Position numbers and translations under genes: made by a program. A stretch of 64,000 bases of DNA from Maribacter sp. (GTDB lineage: Bacteria > Bacteroidota > Bacteroidia > Flavobacteriales > Flavobacteriaceae). Position 1 is the first letter of the stretch, and each line of letters starts with the position of its first letter. The notes beneath the pieces are model-generated. The model was not told the origin of the DNA and did not search any database. It saw only the letters and a program-made list of their open reading frames with translations. Below, piece after piece: positions 44,262 through 54,567 of this stretch. The stretch is taken from contig JAHDDL010000013.1 in NCBI GenBank assembly GCA_020629415.1, positions 1 to 64,000 on the forward strand, given 5' to 3'.

Positions 44262-46628
44262 TTAATTATCTTGTTTAATACGGTTTTGTTCTTCTTTTGA
44301 AGCGTTCTCTCGCTTATTGTTTTTTCCGAATTTTGAACCAAAACTATAGTTCAATTGTAAAAATACATTGTTTCTGGCCCAATTAGAAACGATGGTTGCA
44401 TCTACATTATCATACCTTACAGTACCTGTAAAAGGTCTTTGTATCAACTCTTCGTACTCTAAACTAACCTTTAATTTGTCATCAAGAAAACTTTTACTAA
44501 TGGCAATATCAATACCTGCCATCCAATCATATTCAATAATACCTTCTAAACCTCCAGAGGTGTAATATCCGGATATTTCTGAATTGATTTCCCAGGGCAA
44601 TTCATATTCAGCGCTCGTAAACCAGGTAATGCTCCACTTAGATAAATCTAGCTCAGGATCTAGATTTTCTGATGCGTAACGATTATGATTGGCAATTACA
44701 CCTGTGTAACCGTCTAATCCGTTAATAAAACTTAAGGGTGCAAATAGGCTAAAATTCCAATTTTTGTTCTGTGCCAAATTGATCATTGTTCTAGAAGTCT
44801 CGGCAGATGCATCGTTTTGGGTTATGATTTCAAATAATTGATCTGAGGTTTCTCTATAACTTATATTAAAGAACGGTTGGTTTTCATACGTCAAATTAAA
44901 TTGATAGCTGTTGGTAAAGGCAGGTTTTAGATTGGGGTTTCCTTCTTCAAAAGTAAACGGATCATAGAAATACACGAAAGAATTTAGCGAGCTGTAAGAC
45001 GGTCTGCGAATTCTATAACTGTATGCAAGGTTAGCACTGATTTCTTCGGTAATTTCTCGGCTTAGGCTAGCACTTGGAAATAGCTTTGATATTTTTCTTG
45101 TTCTTGTTTCCCCAGTAGTGGTTGCAGTACCCTGGGTATCACTTTCTTCCCAACGCAATCCGCCAGAAAAACTCCACTTATCAACTTTTACGTTTAATTT
45201 AGAATACAACGCCAAAATTGTTTCGTCTACCAAGAACCTGTTGCTCTCTGCCGGTTGAAACTGAAAGACACCTTCCTCATCTTCTGTAAAAGATTGCAGA
45301 TCACTATCTGATGCTACATCTGAAAATTTAGCTCCGGCATTCCAAGAGAAATTCTCATTTACCGTTCGTTTATAGTCAGCTTTATATGTATTTATTCTAT
45401 AGGCTGCATCTTGAAAGTAACGCCTATTATCATAAGGTAATTCTGATGTACCTACCTGAAATAAATTGTTTTCGTTATCATACCCATAATCAACAAAATT
45501 GTAATCAAGTACCAGTTTGTTTTTATCATCCTTAAATTCGTAATATGGGTTTACGGTATAAATACTTCTGTTACGATCAAAACTATTATCGGTTAACAAG
45601 CTAATCTCTGATGAAGCACTTGATATGGTGGTATTGTTATTGGAAACCCGATCAGAATCGCTGTTGACTATTCTACCACTAACACCAACTGAATGCTTGT
45701 CTGACAGATAATAGTCAACACCTGCACCAATATTAATGATTATGGGGTCAAAAGCAGATTTTGAGGTTTGTTCATAAGTATCTTCAAGAACTTTACGAGA
45801 AAGTGTTAAATCATCTCTAGAAGTAGATTTTCTATATCCCGCACTTAATTGCCAATTAAGTTTATTTTTATAACTAGCGACTGAAGCACTAGTAGCATAT
45901 TCAAATCTGTTCTCATAGCCTAACATTTGTTTTACATTACCATGTGTACCTAATTTTACGTTATTCTTTAGAATGATGTTTAAAATTGGTCCTGCCCCTT
46001 CTGCATCGTATTCCGAACCTGGTTGTTGTATTAATTCTACCTTAGAAATATTGTCTGCGGGCAAATCTCTAAGTAAGCTCGCCGTATCCATATAATCCGT
46101 AGTCTTGCCGTTTATGAGTATTCTAATATTACCTTGGCCGGCATAACTTACATTACCGTTGGTCAAAATAATACCCGGAACTTTTTTTACTACATCCTGT
46201 AGGTTGGTATTCACCATATCCGAGTTTTCAAGATTTACAATAAGCTTTTCTGCCGTTTGTTTTATTTGAGGTCGTTTACTTTTTACCACGACCTCATCTA
46301 AATTTTGGGTTTCTTCTTGTAAAGTAAAATCTACTTCCAAATCTGATCCTAATAATTGAAGTTCTTCAGATTTTTTAGTTTCAAAGCCCAATACCGATAC
46401 TTCTATAACATAGGTGCCATCTGCGATGTTTTTAAATTCATAAACTCCAATATCATTACTAATAGCCCCGGTTACCGGCTCTTCTTTTCCTAATTCATAG
46501 AGAATGATATTGGCGAAAGAAAGTGGCTCTTTTGATGTGTCCGTAATTATACCGTTAATTGAATTTTGAGCAATTGAGCTAACTGTGATTAAAAGCGCTA
46601 CTATTAGAAAAGCAAATCTTAATTTCAT
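44262..46628 (-). CDS. Outer-membrane receptor-like beta-barrel protein, copy 3, in operon with LytS/LytR
   Basis: From ATG 46628 this is a 788-aa protein with a signal peptide (MKLRFAFLIVALLITVSSIAQ), CarboxypepD_reg-like domain (about 22-100), plug (about 105-215; DVVKKVPGIILTNGNV, NIRILINGKTTD) and barrel (about 370-780; RPSYSSLNSF, FEEGNPNLKPA). It is the third paralogue in 11 kb. An in-frame ATG at 46667 would add 13 basic residues before the signal. The kinase gene begins 13 bases after its stop, so receptor, kinase and regulator are likely one operon. Ligand unknown. Confidence 0.85.
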   Translation of the reverse strand: MKLRFAFLIVALLITVSSIAQNSINGIITDTSKEPLSFANIILYELGKEEPVTGAISNDIGVYEFKNIADGTYVIEVSVLGFETKKSEELQLLGSDLEVDFTLQEETQNLDEVVVKSKRPQIKQTAEKLIVNLENSDMVNTNLQDVVKKVPGIILTNGNVSYAGQGNIRILINGKTTDYMDTASLLRDLPADNISKVELIQQPGSEYDAEGAGPILNIILKNNVKLGTHGNVKQMLGYENRFEYATSASVASYKNKLNWQLSAGYRKSTSRDDLTLSRKVLEDTYEQTSKSAFDPIIINIGAGVDYYLSDKHSVGVSGRIVNSDSDRVSNNNTTISSASSEISLLTDNSFDRNRSIYTVNPYYEFKDDKNKLVLDYNFVDYGYDNENNLFQVGTSELPYDNRRYFQDAAYRINTYKADYKRTVNENFSWNAGAKFSDVASDSDLQSFTEDEEGVFQFQPAESNRFLVDETILALYSKLNVKVDKWSFSGGLRWEESDTQGTATTTGETRTRKISKLFPSASLSREITEEISANLAYSYRIRRPSYSSLNSFVYFYDPFTFEEGNPNLKPAFTNSYQFNLTYENQPFFNISYRETSDQLFEIITQNDASAETSRTMINLAQNKNWNFSLFAPLSFINGLDGYTGVIANHNRYASENLDPELDLSKWSITWFTSAEYELPWEINSEISGYYTSGGLEGIIEYDWMAGIDIAISKSFLDDKLKVSLEYEELIQRPFTGTVRYDNVDATIVSNWARNNVFLQLNYSFGSKFGKNNKRENASKEEQNRIKQDN

Positions 46629-46767
46629 GACTGGTCGTTTTTTTATTGGATTTAATTGATATCGCAAAACTATAGTCCGGGTACTCTTTTATATAATAGA
46701 TTCTGCCCAATTGGGATAAAAAAGGGATGAGTTGGGTTTATTTCTTAGAAAATTGTTTCCAAAATAA

Positions 46768-46798
46768 AAAAGTCTTACATATAACATGTAAGACTTTT
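46768..46798 (-). terminator. Terminator after the small lipoprotein gene
   Basis: A perfect 13-bp stem, AAAAGTCTTACAT / ATGTAAGACTTTT, has a 5-base loop. It is A/T-flanked on both sides and lies 20 bases past the lipoprotein stop on the minus strand. Confidence 0.85.
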
Positions 46799-46818
46799 AA
46801 AATAATCTAATTGATATT

Positions 46819-47082
46819 TTAGAAATCCGAAAGGAGATTCAAAGCTTCGCAAGTTGCGTCTACTACTTGTTGTGGAGACATCCCGTCTAAATCAGATTCA
46901 TCTAACGTTCCGGCGCTCTCTCCGCCAACGGATAAATCATAAGTTCCGTCGCCATTATCGCAAATTTCAACTTTTTGGTCTGCAGCACTACATGATTTAC
47001 ATCCATTATCATCGTCATCTTTTGAACAACTCGTGAAAGTAACTGTAGCTGCTAAGGCTAAAAATAAAATTGATTTTTTCAT
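46819..47082 (-). CDS. Small Cys- and Asp-rich lipoprotein
   Basis: This 87-aa lipoprotein has signal MKKSILFLALAATVTFTSC (lipobox FTSC, Cys19). A run of Asp follows, then CKSC and further Cys residues (EICDNGDGTYDLSVGG, ATCEAL), a pattern suggesting disulfides and a possible calcium-binding turn (DNGDGTYD). Tiny lipoproteins of this type are frequent in flavobacteria and uncharacterised. It has its own terminator. Confidence 0.72.
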   Translation of the reverse strand: MKKSILFLALAATVTFTSCSKDDDDNGCKSCSAADQKVEICDNGDGTYDLSVGGESAGTLDESDLDGMSPQQVVDATCEALNLLSDF

Positions 47083-47330
47083 AAAAACATTTGGTTTTGG
47101 TTGGTTTTTCTTACTCCTTAACGAAATGATTTTAAATAATATTGTCAGAATTTTTTACACGCTTAAAACTTCTATTACAGATAAATTAAAAAAAGTCTTA
47201 TAAATATGGAGCTCAGAGAAAATAATACTTACTTAATTTTGATGACTTTTTTTAAAGCTGCTGTATAAAATTTTGTTAGACACTAATTTTGAAGATCATT
47301 ATTTTTAATAGAAACCTAGTTGATGAAACT

Positions 47331-49187
47331 TTAATTCTGTTTTGCCTCTTCTTTGTCTGGGTCTTCATTAGGAAACATTTTGCCCAAATACGCAAGTTTA
47401 TAACCCTTCTTAATATCTGTAAACTCTTTACTAAATGCGGTAATAATATGAATATTGCCTTCTGGGTCCAATAAAAATAAAGGAACAATATCTGCATCTG
47501 CTTTGGTAATCTCGATCAAGCCTTCATAATGTTCGGTATCATGAAGTTCAATTTCATGAATTGCAGGGAATTTTCTAGCAGCTTCCGTCAACTTAATAAA
47601 ATCATCTGTGTGCGAAAACAGTCCTTCTTTTGGATTATTCTCTGGATCAGACATTTCATCCGCATCTACCAACCTAAAGGACCCGTTCTCCCCAAATGCG
47701 TCTTGAAACTTATCTATGGCATACTTGTTTATGTCTGAGTTTGCGGTCAATGCCATTAAATATCCAATATCGTTCAATTCAATATTATCGGTCAAATTAT
47801 CTGAATATATGTTTGCAGAAATTGCCTCTAACCCCAGCTTTTCGGCCTTGTCAATATTAGATTGGTTATTGTCAATAAGCACAACATGCCTGTCATTCTT
47901 ATGTAAATATTCACCAATTAAACGCGATACTTTTGATGCTCCTAAAATTAAAATTCCTTCAGATTTATTTAAAAATACACCTATTAACTTAGCGAAAACC
48001 CTAGCCGTTGTAGCATTTAAAAGTACAGTACCAAGTACAATCATAAACACCAAAGGAGTTATATACTCTGCTCCTGCTTCTCCTTTAGAAAGTAGTTTGG
48101 ACCCAAATAAGGACGCTATACCGGCAGCAACAATACCTCTAGGACCCACCCAACTAATAAAAAGCTTTTCATTAAACTTTAAATTAGACCCAATAGAGCT
48201 TAAAAAGACTCCAAGTGGTCTAATAATCAATACAATAGCCAAGAACAGCGCTATCGTTTTCCATGTAAATATTAATTCTAGATCAGAAATATCAATGTTG
48301 GCAGCCAGTAGAATAAATAAGATGGATATCAATAAAATACTTAAAGATTCCTTGAAATAAAGTAACTCTTTAATGTTAGGTAAATTGGTGTTACCCATTA
48401 CCATACCCATAACAACTACTGCCAATAAGCCAGATTCGTGTGCAAAAACATCCGACATTACAAAAACTCCCAATACTACGGAAAGTGACACTACATTTAA
48501 TAAATAATGTGGTATAAAGTTCTTTTTGATTAAAAAGGTAAGGGCATGTGCAAAGGTAAATCCGAATGTAAAACCAAATAACAGAATTTTAGCAAACTCG
48601 ATCAATGCGGTCATGGTATAGGCTTGACCTTCACCAACACTAATAAACTCATAGACCAATACTGCCGCCAAGGCACCAATGGGATCAATCAAGATTCCCT
48701 CCCATTTTAAAATTGCCGAAACATCTTTTTTAAGAGGTATGTTTCTTAATATAGGGGTAATTACCGTTGGTCCTGTTACAATGATCAAAGCAGAAAACAA
48801 AAAACATAGTTGCCAAGAGAGTCCAAATAAAAAGTAGGCTGCCAATGCCGCACCAAAGAATGTGGTTAAACTACCTAGAGTAATCAATTTAGTTATCACC
48901 GGACCAATATTTTTTATCTCCGATCGCTTAAGTGTAAGTCCGCCTTCAAATAAAATTATACTAATGGCCAGCGATACAAAATAATACAATCCTTCACCAG
49001 GAAAAAGACCTTTATCTCCGTTCCAAATTGGCTCTATAATTTTTGATCCGTCTTCAGTATACAATGTTGACAAAGGCCCAACGATTAAACCAATAAGAAT
49101 TAATGGTAAAATAGCCGGTAGTTTTAAGCGCCAAGCCACCCATTGAGCAAGTATTCCTAAAATGATTATTCCAGCAAGCTCTAGCAT
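47331..49187 (-). CDS. CPA1-family cation/proton antiporter with TrkA-N domain
   Basis: This 618-aa protein from ATG 49187 has 12 or so membrane helices of the sodium(potassium)/hydrogen exchanger fold (about 1-390), a cytosolic NAD-binding TrkA-N (RCK) domain (about 400-520; ILILGASKVSRLIGEYL) and a C-terminal tail. It exchanges K+ or Na+ for protons and is probably gated by nucleotide or ligand through the RCK domain. Residues around SWVGPRGIVAAGIASLF fit the family. An ATG at 49214 would add 9 residues. The gene appears monocistronic. Confidence 0.88.
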   Translation of the reverse strand: MLELAGIIILGILAQWVAWRLKLPAILPLILIGLIVGPLSTLYTEDGSKIIEPIWNGDKGLFPGEGLYYFVSLAISIILFEGGLTLKRSEIKNIGPVITKLITLGSLTTFFGAALAAYFLFGLSWQLCFLFSALIIVTGPTVITPILRNIPLKKDVSAILKWEGILIDPIGALAAVLVYEFISVGEGQAYTMTALIEFAKILLFGFTFGFTFAHALTFLIKKNFIPHYLLNVVSLSVVLGVFVMSDVFAHESGLLAVVVMGMVMGNTNLPNIKELLYFKESLSILLISILFILLAANIDISDLELIFTWKTIALFLAIVLIIRPLGVFLSSIGSNLKFNEKLFISWVGPRGIVAAGIASLFGSKLLSKGEAGAEYITPLVFMIVLGTVLLNATTARVFAKLIGVFLNKSEGILILGASKVSRLIGEYLHKNDRHVVLIDNNQSNIDKAEKLGLEAISANIYSDNLTDNIELNDIGYLMALTANSDINKYAIDKFQDAFGENGSFRLVDADEMSDPENNPKEGLFSHTDDFIKLTEAARKFPAIHEIELHDTEHYEGLIEITKADADIVPLFLLDPEGNIHIITAFSKEFTDIKKGYKLAYLGKMFPNEDPDKEEAKQN

Positions 49188-49796
49188 TTGATTGATTTTG
49201 GATAAAAATAACAATTAAACGCCACTATATAACATAAAAACCAAGTGAACATCTTATTTTAAATGCAAGGTTCAATTGGCAAATTTCACTTAATAATAGT
49301 ATACTTAAATAGTTGAACGCATTTATTGGAACCGGCTACTTAACAAATTACATGAGTAAGTTTATATTTCTATCCCTACATTACAGTCAACCTAACAGTT
49401 TCTGCCATTATTCCAAAAAAACTATTGATACCTCTCTTATAAGTAAAATTATAGCTTGGTTTATAAATTAACCACATAAACCTATCTGTTAAAAGGCATA
49501 TGTTCAACGATATTTTGTTTTAGTTAAATGTCTAAAACAAATCAAAATAGGGGCTTTTAACAAGATCTAGTTAAACACTTTGAGCCATATTGAATGAAAA
49601 AGAGTAAATTAATTCCGGTAGAAAACTAAAAACATAACTGATAAAAGGCTTACATATTGAAGTTAAATCTTACAAAATATAGAAAAAAATACTATTGTAA
49701 GCATGACTTTTTTAACTTCGTATTACCCTCATGGCATAAGCTATTACTATTTATATAGTAGTTTTTAGTATAATTATATAATCCTTACCAACAAAA
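49188..49796. other. Long intergenic region upstream of the CHASE/PAS kinase
   Basis: About 600 bases without a credible gene. It holds inverted repeats TTTGTTTTAG (49514-49523) / CTAAAACAAA (49532-49541), CTTACAA (49669-49675) / TTGTAAG (49695-49701), and TACTAT-TTAT-ATAGTA close to the kinase start. These may be regulatory or part of divergent promoters; none fits a terminator with a T-tract. Confidence 0.45.
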
Positions 49797-52700
49797 ATGT
49801 CTGAAACCTTTAAATGGTCCATCTTAAAAAACCCTTTATTACACGGTTTTTTGGCATTTTTACTTGTTTTGATCATTACCCAGTTTATTGCTTTTCAGAA
49901 ATACCAGCTTTATCAACAAACAGAACAGCAAGAAATAGAGAATAGGGTATCAAGCCTAAAAATCGATTTACAAAATATCTTAGGTCAAAGCTATAATGCT
50001 ACACAAACGCTTGCATTTATTGTTGATCATTATGGTATACCAGATGATTTTGATAGCATTGCACAACTACTATTAAACAACAACAATAGTATTGATGCCC
50101 TTGAGCTTGTAAATGAAAAAGGTATAATTACCCATGTACACCCTTTAGAAGGAAACGAGGTCATTGGCATGAATATCCTAAATGACCCAGACAATAAATT
50201 TGGTGCCAAAATTACCCTAGAAAGAAAAGATTATTACACCGCCGGACCTATTTACCTTAAACAAGGTGGTTCTGGCATAATTGGTAGAAGACCCTTATAT
50301 AAAAATGGAGATTTCAATGGTTTTGTAGCCGCTGTAGTACGCCTATCTACAGTCATCAATGCAGTTCAATTAGACAGTACCAACAATGAAAAATTCTCTT
50401 ATAAATTAGTAAAAATCAATGCAGATAATACTGAAGAAACGTTTTACGCTTCTAAAAACATATCTAAAGAAAGCGCAACCACCTTACCACTAACCACTAG
50501 TCAAGGAGAATGGAAACTGTATGTCTACTTGGACAGTAATAAAATGAACTCTTCTACCATGCTTTTTTCATTATTGGGCATGTTACTCTCTATAGTATGT
50601 GGTATTCTTTCTTGGTCCCTAATGCGGCAACCAGCAAAATTAAAAAGAATAGTAGAAGAAAAAACAGCACTTTTAAAAGATAGTAAGGAGCGATATAAAT
50701 CATTAATAGACGGGGCTTCTGACGGTATATTTTTAAATGATTTTCGGGGAAACATCTTAGATGTAAATCCTTATGGAATTAAAATGTTCGGCTATTCAAA
50801 AGTTGAGTTGTTGAACATTAATATAACAGACCTGACCATTGATGAGGAAACAACAAAACGATCAGTTAACTATGCTGAATTGCGAAAAGGGAAAACTATA
50901 CGTTCAGAACAAAAATTAATAAAAAAGAACGGCACTATTTTTTACGGAGAAGTCAGTGCTAAAATGCTTGACAATACTACTATTATGGGTATTGTTAGGG
51001 ATATTACAGAAAGAAAACAATTAGAGCTGGCGGCAGAAGAAAACTTAGTTAAGTTCAGTAAGGCATATAACAACCGCTTTGTAGGTATGGTCATAAAAGA
51101 TCATAATAATCGTTTTGTTGACGCTAATTCTTATTTTCTAGATTTAATAGGATATTCTTTAGAAGAGATTAAGGGCAAATCTATATTAGAACTTGGTTTA
51201 ATAGATTTTAGCGAAAATTTAAATGCCGACCCTGATATTCTTGCATTGAACGATTCTCAAAAAATAGAAAAATTAGAGGTTGATTTTATAGCTAAAAATG
51301 GTAGTATTCTACATTTACTACTATCAAAAGAGCCTTATGAATATTTAGGCGAAAACTATAGTTTAAGTACTTACGTTAACCAGACCGAAGCAAAGAAAAC
51401 CGATGAAGAAAGGCAACGCTTAATCTCAATAATTGAAAATAGTCCAGGTTTTATTGGTCTTGCAACGCTATCCGGTGATCCATTGTATTTAAATGATGCT
51501 GGAAAAAAAATGGTTGAATTGCCCTGTGATTTTGATGTGAACAATTCAAAAATGTTCGATTTTTTTGAAGACAGTTACAAAAGTGTCATAATCAACGAGC
51601 ATTTACCCACCATAATGAAAACAGGATTATGGACAGGAGAAGTACCACTTAAAAATTTTAAGACCAATAAAATAATTCCTTTAGAATTTTCTGGTTTTCT
51701 CATTAAGGACAAAACAACGAACAAACCTATAGCTATTGGGTCTGTAGGCTTTGACCTAACCGAGCGAAAGCAAAATCAAAAAGAAATTCTTGAACTACAA
51801 AGCAAGATGGATGCGGCAATACGCATTGGTAAAATTGGCTATTGGGATTTTGATATTGAATCGGCAACTTTTAATTGTTCTCCTCTCATGTACTCTATAT
51901 ACGAGATGGATGAAAGTACAATTTTAACTATATCGTATTTAGAAAGTATCATCCATCCAGACGACCTAGAATTACATAGAAAAAAAGTATATGACATTGT
52001 TAAAAATAAAATTAACCATGCCTTTACCTATAGGATCATAGTAAATGGTAAGGTCAAATATTTAATGGTAGAGGTAGAGGTGATCAGGGAACCTGAAAAT
52101 TTAGCTATAAAATATAGAGGTACGGTAATAGATATTACAAAAGAAAAAGAAGCTGATATTGAAATTTTAGATTTAAAGAATAAAATGGAAATAGCCATGC
52201 GGATCGGTAAAATTGGTTATTGGGATTATGATTTTAGCACTAAAATTCTTTACTGGTCACCTAGACTATATTCTATTTATGATGTAGACCCAGCAACCGA
52301 AATAACTTTACCTTTTGTAGAAAGTCTAATGCATCCAGATGATCTGGAAAGTCATAGGGAGCTTTTAAGTAGCGTAACAGAAGATGTTGATACGTATTCG
52401 TTAAATTATAGAATAATTTTAAAAGATGGATCTATAAAGCATATTATAGCCGAAATGGAGGTCTTAAGAAACGAAGATAAATCTCCAAATAAGTATAGAG
52501 GTACTATTATAGATATTACAAAGCAAAAAGAAGCAGATTTTGAAATTCTAGACCTACAAGCTAAAATGAATGCGGCCATTAGAATTGGAAATATTGGTTA
52601 TTGGCATTGGGATATGACCGGCAATATAGTAGAATGGTCTAAAGAAATGTATGCTATGCACGGCATTGACCCTAAAACAAAAATGACTCCAGATTTGGTA

Positions 52701-54008
52701 AGGGAAATTATATATGAAAAAGATGTAATTGTTTTAGACAAGAAACTGGCAAAGAAAAAAGGAAAAGGAGATGCGGTACCAAGTAATTATAGAATTCAAC
52801 TAAAAGACAACTCATTTAAGTATTTCTTGGCCTTTTCAGAAATAGTCTATGATACTAATGGTGAACCTCTTATTTACCATGGTACTTCTATGGATATAAC
52901 CAAGAACGTTCTATCTGAACTAGCACTTAAAGAAAGTCAGGAAAAATTTTCAAAGGCCTTTCAAACAAACCTTATGGGTATGCTAATTTTAGATGAAGAA
53001 AGAAGAGTGGTCGATGCCAATGAAATGGTTTATGCCATACTTAATACTACCAAGAAAAAATTACTGGGTAAGACCGTTATAGATTCTAAAGAAATTTTTA
53101 TTGACGAAGTAGAGCGTGAAAGACTTTGGAAAAAACTAAAAGAAGAAGGTGAAATAGTAAACCAAGAATATAAAATAAGACTTAAAAATGGTGTAAAGAA
53201 AACACTGTTAATGTCTATAAAACCCTTGCATTTAAAAAGTAAGGTCAGTTATCTCGTCAATATCTATGATGACTCTAAGAGAAAAGAGGCCGAAAATAGT
53301 TTAGAGACACAATTTCATGAACTACAGAAAACCAATTCAGAATTGGACAGTTTTGTTTATAGTGCTTCACACGAGTTAAGAGCTCCATTATCTTCGGTCT
53401 TAGGATTGATACAATTAATTCAAATGGAAGATATCAACCCAAAACTATATGAACATTTAAACATGATGGAAAAATCTATTGAAAGATTAGATGATTTTAT
53501 CAAAGACATCATTGAATATTCTAGAAATAAACATATTGCCCTTAGACTAGAACCTATAAATTTTACTACTTTAATAGAACATTCCATAGAAAGTTTGTGG
53601 TACTTAGAAAATACCCACAAAATAAATATTGAAATTAATGTGGACGATAAGTTCAATTTTATCTCAGATAGTAAGAGAATTTCAGTTTTATTGAATAATT
53701 TTATATCTAATGCCATCAAGTACCATGATGTTAATAAAGATAATGCAGCTATTTGGATCAATGTGAAAACCACCAAAAAAGAGGCAATCTTAATTATAAA
53801 AGATAATGGTGTAGGTATGGCAGAAGATCAATTGGAAAAAATATTTGAAATGTTCTATAGGGTATCTTCTAAGGTAATGGGTTCTGGTATAGGGCTTTTT
53901 ATAGTTAAAGAAGTACTTTCTAAATTGAAAGGAACAATAAATGTACAATCAAAAATAGGTGACGGATCAACGTTTACTTTAAAAATACCAAATGAAGCAG
54001 GTAAATAA
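49797..54008 (+). CDS. CHASE-domain, multi-PAS sensor histidine kinase
   Basis: This 1403-aa membrane kinase has TM1 (about 15-33), an extracytoplasmic CHASE-like domain (about 40-235), TM2 (about 257-277) and about seven PAS/PAC modules (about 295-1170). HisKA has H1192 in SASHELRAPLSS, and HATPase_c shows ISNAIKYHD, IKDNGVGMA and GSGIGLFIVKEV. Three consecutive PAS units share near-identical openings (RIGKIGYWDFD, RIGKIGYWDYD, RIGNIGYWHWD), showing internal duplication. No receiver is fused; the CheY-like protein encoded 4 bases downstream is the likely partner. The ligand is unknown; CHASE domains in other bacteria bind cytokinin-like or peptide ligands. Confidence 0.9.
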   Translation: MSETFKWSILKNPLLHGFLAFLLVLIITQFIAFQKYQLYQQTEQQEIENRVSSLKIDLQNILGQSYNATQTLAFIVDHYGIPDDFDSIAQLLLNNNNSIDALELVNEKGIITHVHPLEGNEVIGMNILNDPDNKFGAKITLERKDYYTAGPIYLKQGGSGIIGRRPLYKNGDFNGFVAAVVRLSTVINAVQLDSTNNEKFSYKLVKINADNTEETFYASKNISKESATTLPLTTSQGEWKLYVYLDSNKMNSSTMLFSLLGMLLSIVCGILSWSLMRQPAKLKRIVEEKTALLKDSKERYKSLIDGASDGIFLNDFRGNILDVNPYGIKMFGYSKVELLNINITDLTIDEETTKRSVNYAELRKGKTIRSEQKLIKKNGTIFYGEVSAKMLDNTTIMGIVRDITERKQLELAAEENLVKFSKAYNNRFVGMVIKDHNNRFVDANSYFLDLIGYSLEEIKGKSILELGLIDFSENLNADPDILALNDSQKIEKLEVDFIAKNGSILHLLLSKEPYEYLGENYSLSTYVNQTEAKKTDEERQRLISIIENSPGFIGLATLSGDPLYLNDAGKKMVELPCDFDVNNSKMFDFFEDSYKSVIINEHLPTIMKTGLWTGEVPLKNFKTNKIIPLEFSGFLIKDKTTNKPIAIGSVGFDLTERKQNQKEILELQSKMDAAIRIGKIGYWDFDIESATFNCSPLMYSIYEMDESTILTISYLESIIHPDDLELHRKKVYDIVKNKINHAFTYRIIVNGKVKYLMVEVEVIREPENLAIKYRGTVIDITKEKEADIEILDLKNKMEIAMRIGKIGYWDYDFSTKILYWSPRLYSIYDVDPATEITLPFVESLMHPDDLESHRELLSSVTEDVDTYSLNYRIILKDGSIKHIIAEMEVLRNEDKSPNKYRGTIIDITKQKEADFEILDLQAKMNAAIRIGNIGYWHWDMTGNIVEWSKEMYAMHGIDPKTKMTPDLVREIIYEKDVIVLDKKLAKKKGKGDAVPSNYRIQLKDNSFKYFLAFSEIVYDTNGEPLIYHGTSMDITKNVLSELALKESQEKFSKAFQTNLMGMLILDEERRVVDANEMVYAILNTTKKKLLGKTVIDSKEIFIDEVERERLWKKLKEEGEIVNQEYKIRLKNGVKKTLLMSIKPLHLKSKVSYLVNIYDDSKRKEAENSLETQFHELQKTNSELDSFVYSASHELRAPLSSVLGLIQLIQMEDINPKLYEHLNMMEKSIERLDDFIKDIIEYSRNKHIALRLEPINFTTLIEHSIESLWYLENTHKINIEINVDDKFNFISDSKRISVLLNNFISNAIKYHDVNKDNAAIWINVKTTKKEAILIIKDNGVGMAEDQLEKIFEMFYRVSSKVMGSGIGLFIVKEVLSKLKGTINVQSKIGDGSTFTLKIPNEAGK

Positions 54009-54012
54009 CAGT

Positions 54013-54411
54013 ATGGCTAATAATATTAATATTTTATTGATTGACGATTCAGATGTGGACAACTTTATTAATAAAGCCATAATTTCAAAAGAAGATAATA
54101 TTTCTGAAATTACGACCATGACCTCAGGGTCTGAAGCGTTGGCCTATTTAAAAAATATTATTGAAAATGATGAAACTTACCCAGATGTGATATTTTTGGA
54201 TATTAAAATGCCCGGTATGAGCGGATTTGAATTTTTAGATGAATATATAAATTTATCAGACTCGCTTACCAACCATTGTAAAGTATATATCTTAAGTTCT
54301 TCGTTAGATAATTTAGATTCTGAAAAAGGAAAAGAATATGCTGTTGTCAAAAAACATTTGACCAAACCTTTGGCACATCATATTATTGGAGATTTAATAA
54401 ATGAAGATTAG
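54013..54411 (+). CDS. Single-domain response regulator (CheY/Rcp1-like)
   Basis: From ATG 54013 this 132-aa receiver has the acidic pair in LLIDDSDVD, phosphoacceptor in VIFLDIKMPGMSG, and Thr/Ser and Lys in LSSSLD and HLTKPL. No output domain is present. It starts 4 bases after the multi-PAS kinase stop, so it is its phospho-acceptor or relay partner. An upstream ATG at 53992 inside the kinase end is less likely. Confidence 0.9.
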   Translation: MANNINILLIDDSDVDNFINKAIISKEDNISEITTMTSGSEALAYLKNIIENDETYPDVIFLDIKMPGMSGFEFLDEYINLSDSLTNHCKVYILSSSLDNLDSEKGKEYAVVKKHLTKPLAHHIIGDLINED

Positions 54412-54567
54412 TTTTTTAGCATAAGTACCATTGATGAGATAGGCTACTATTGGGTAATTTGATAATCTCGCTACTACAACATGATTAAGTCTTATTATCT
54501 AGCGGTTAAATGATAATACTTTCTTAATATTCCCAAGATTACCCTCACTTTTATTATTTTGCCCTTT

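Noticed and set aside
47716-48360. A 214-codon open frame on the plus strand
   Set aside because: It is the antisense shadow of the antiporter membrane domain; composition (Ser/Pro/Ile-rich) is what reverse reading of such helices gives.
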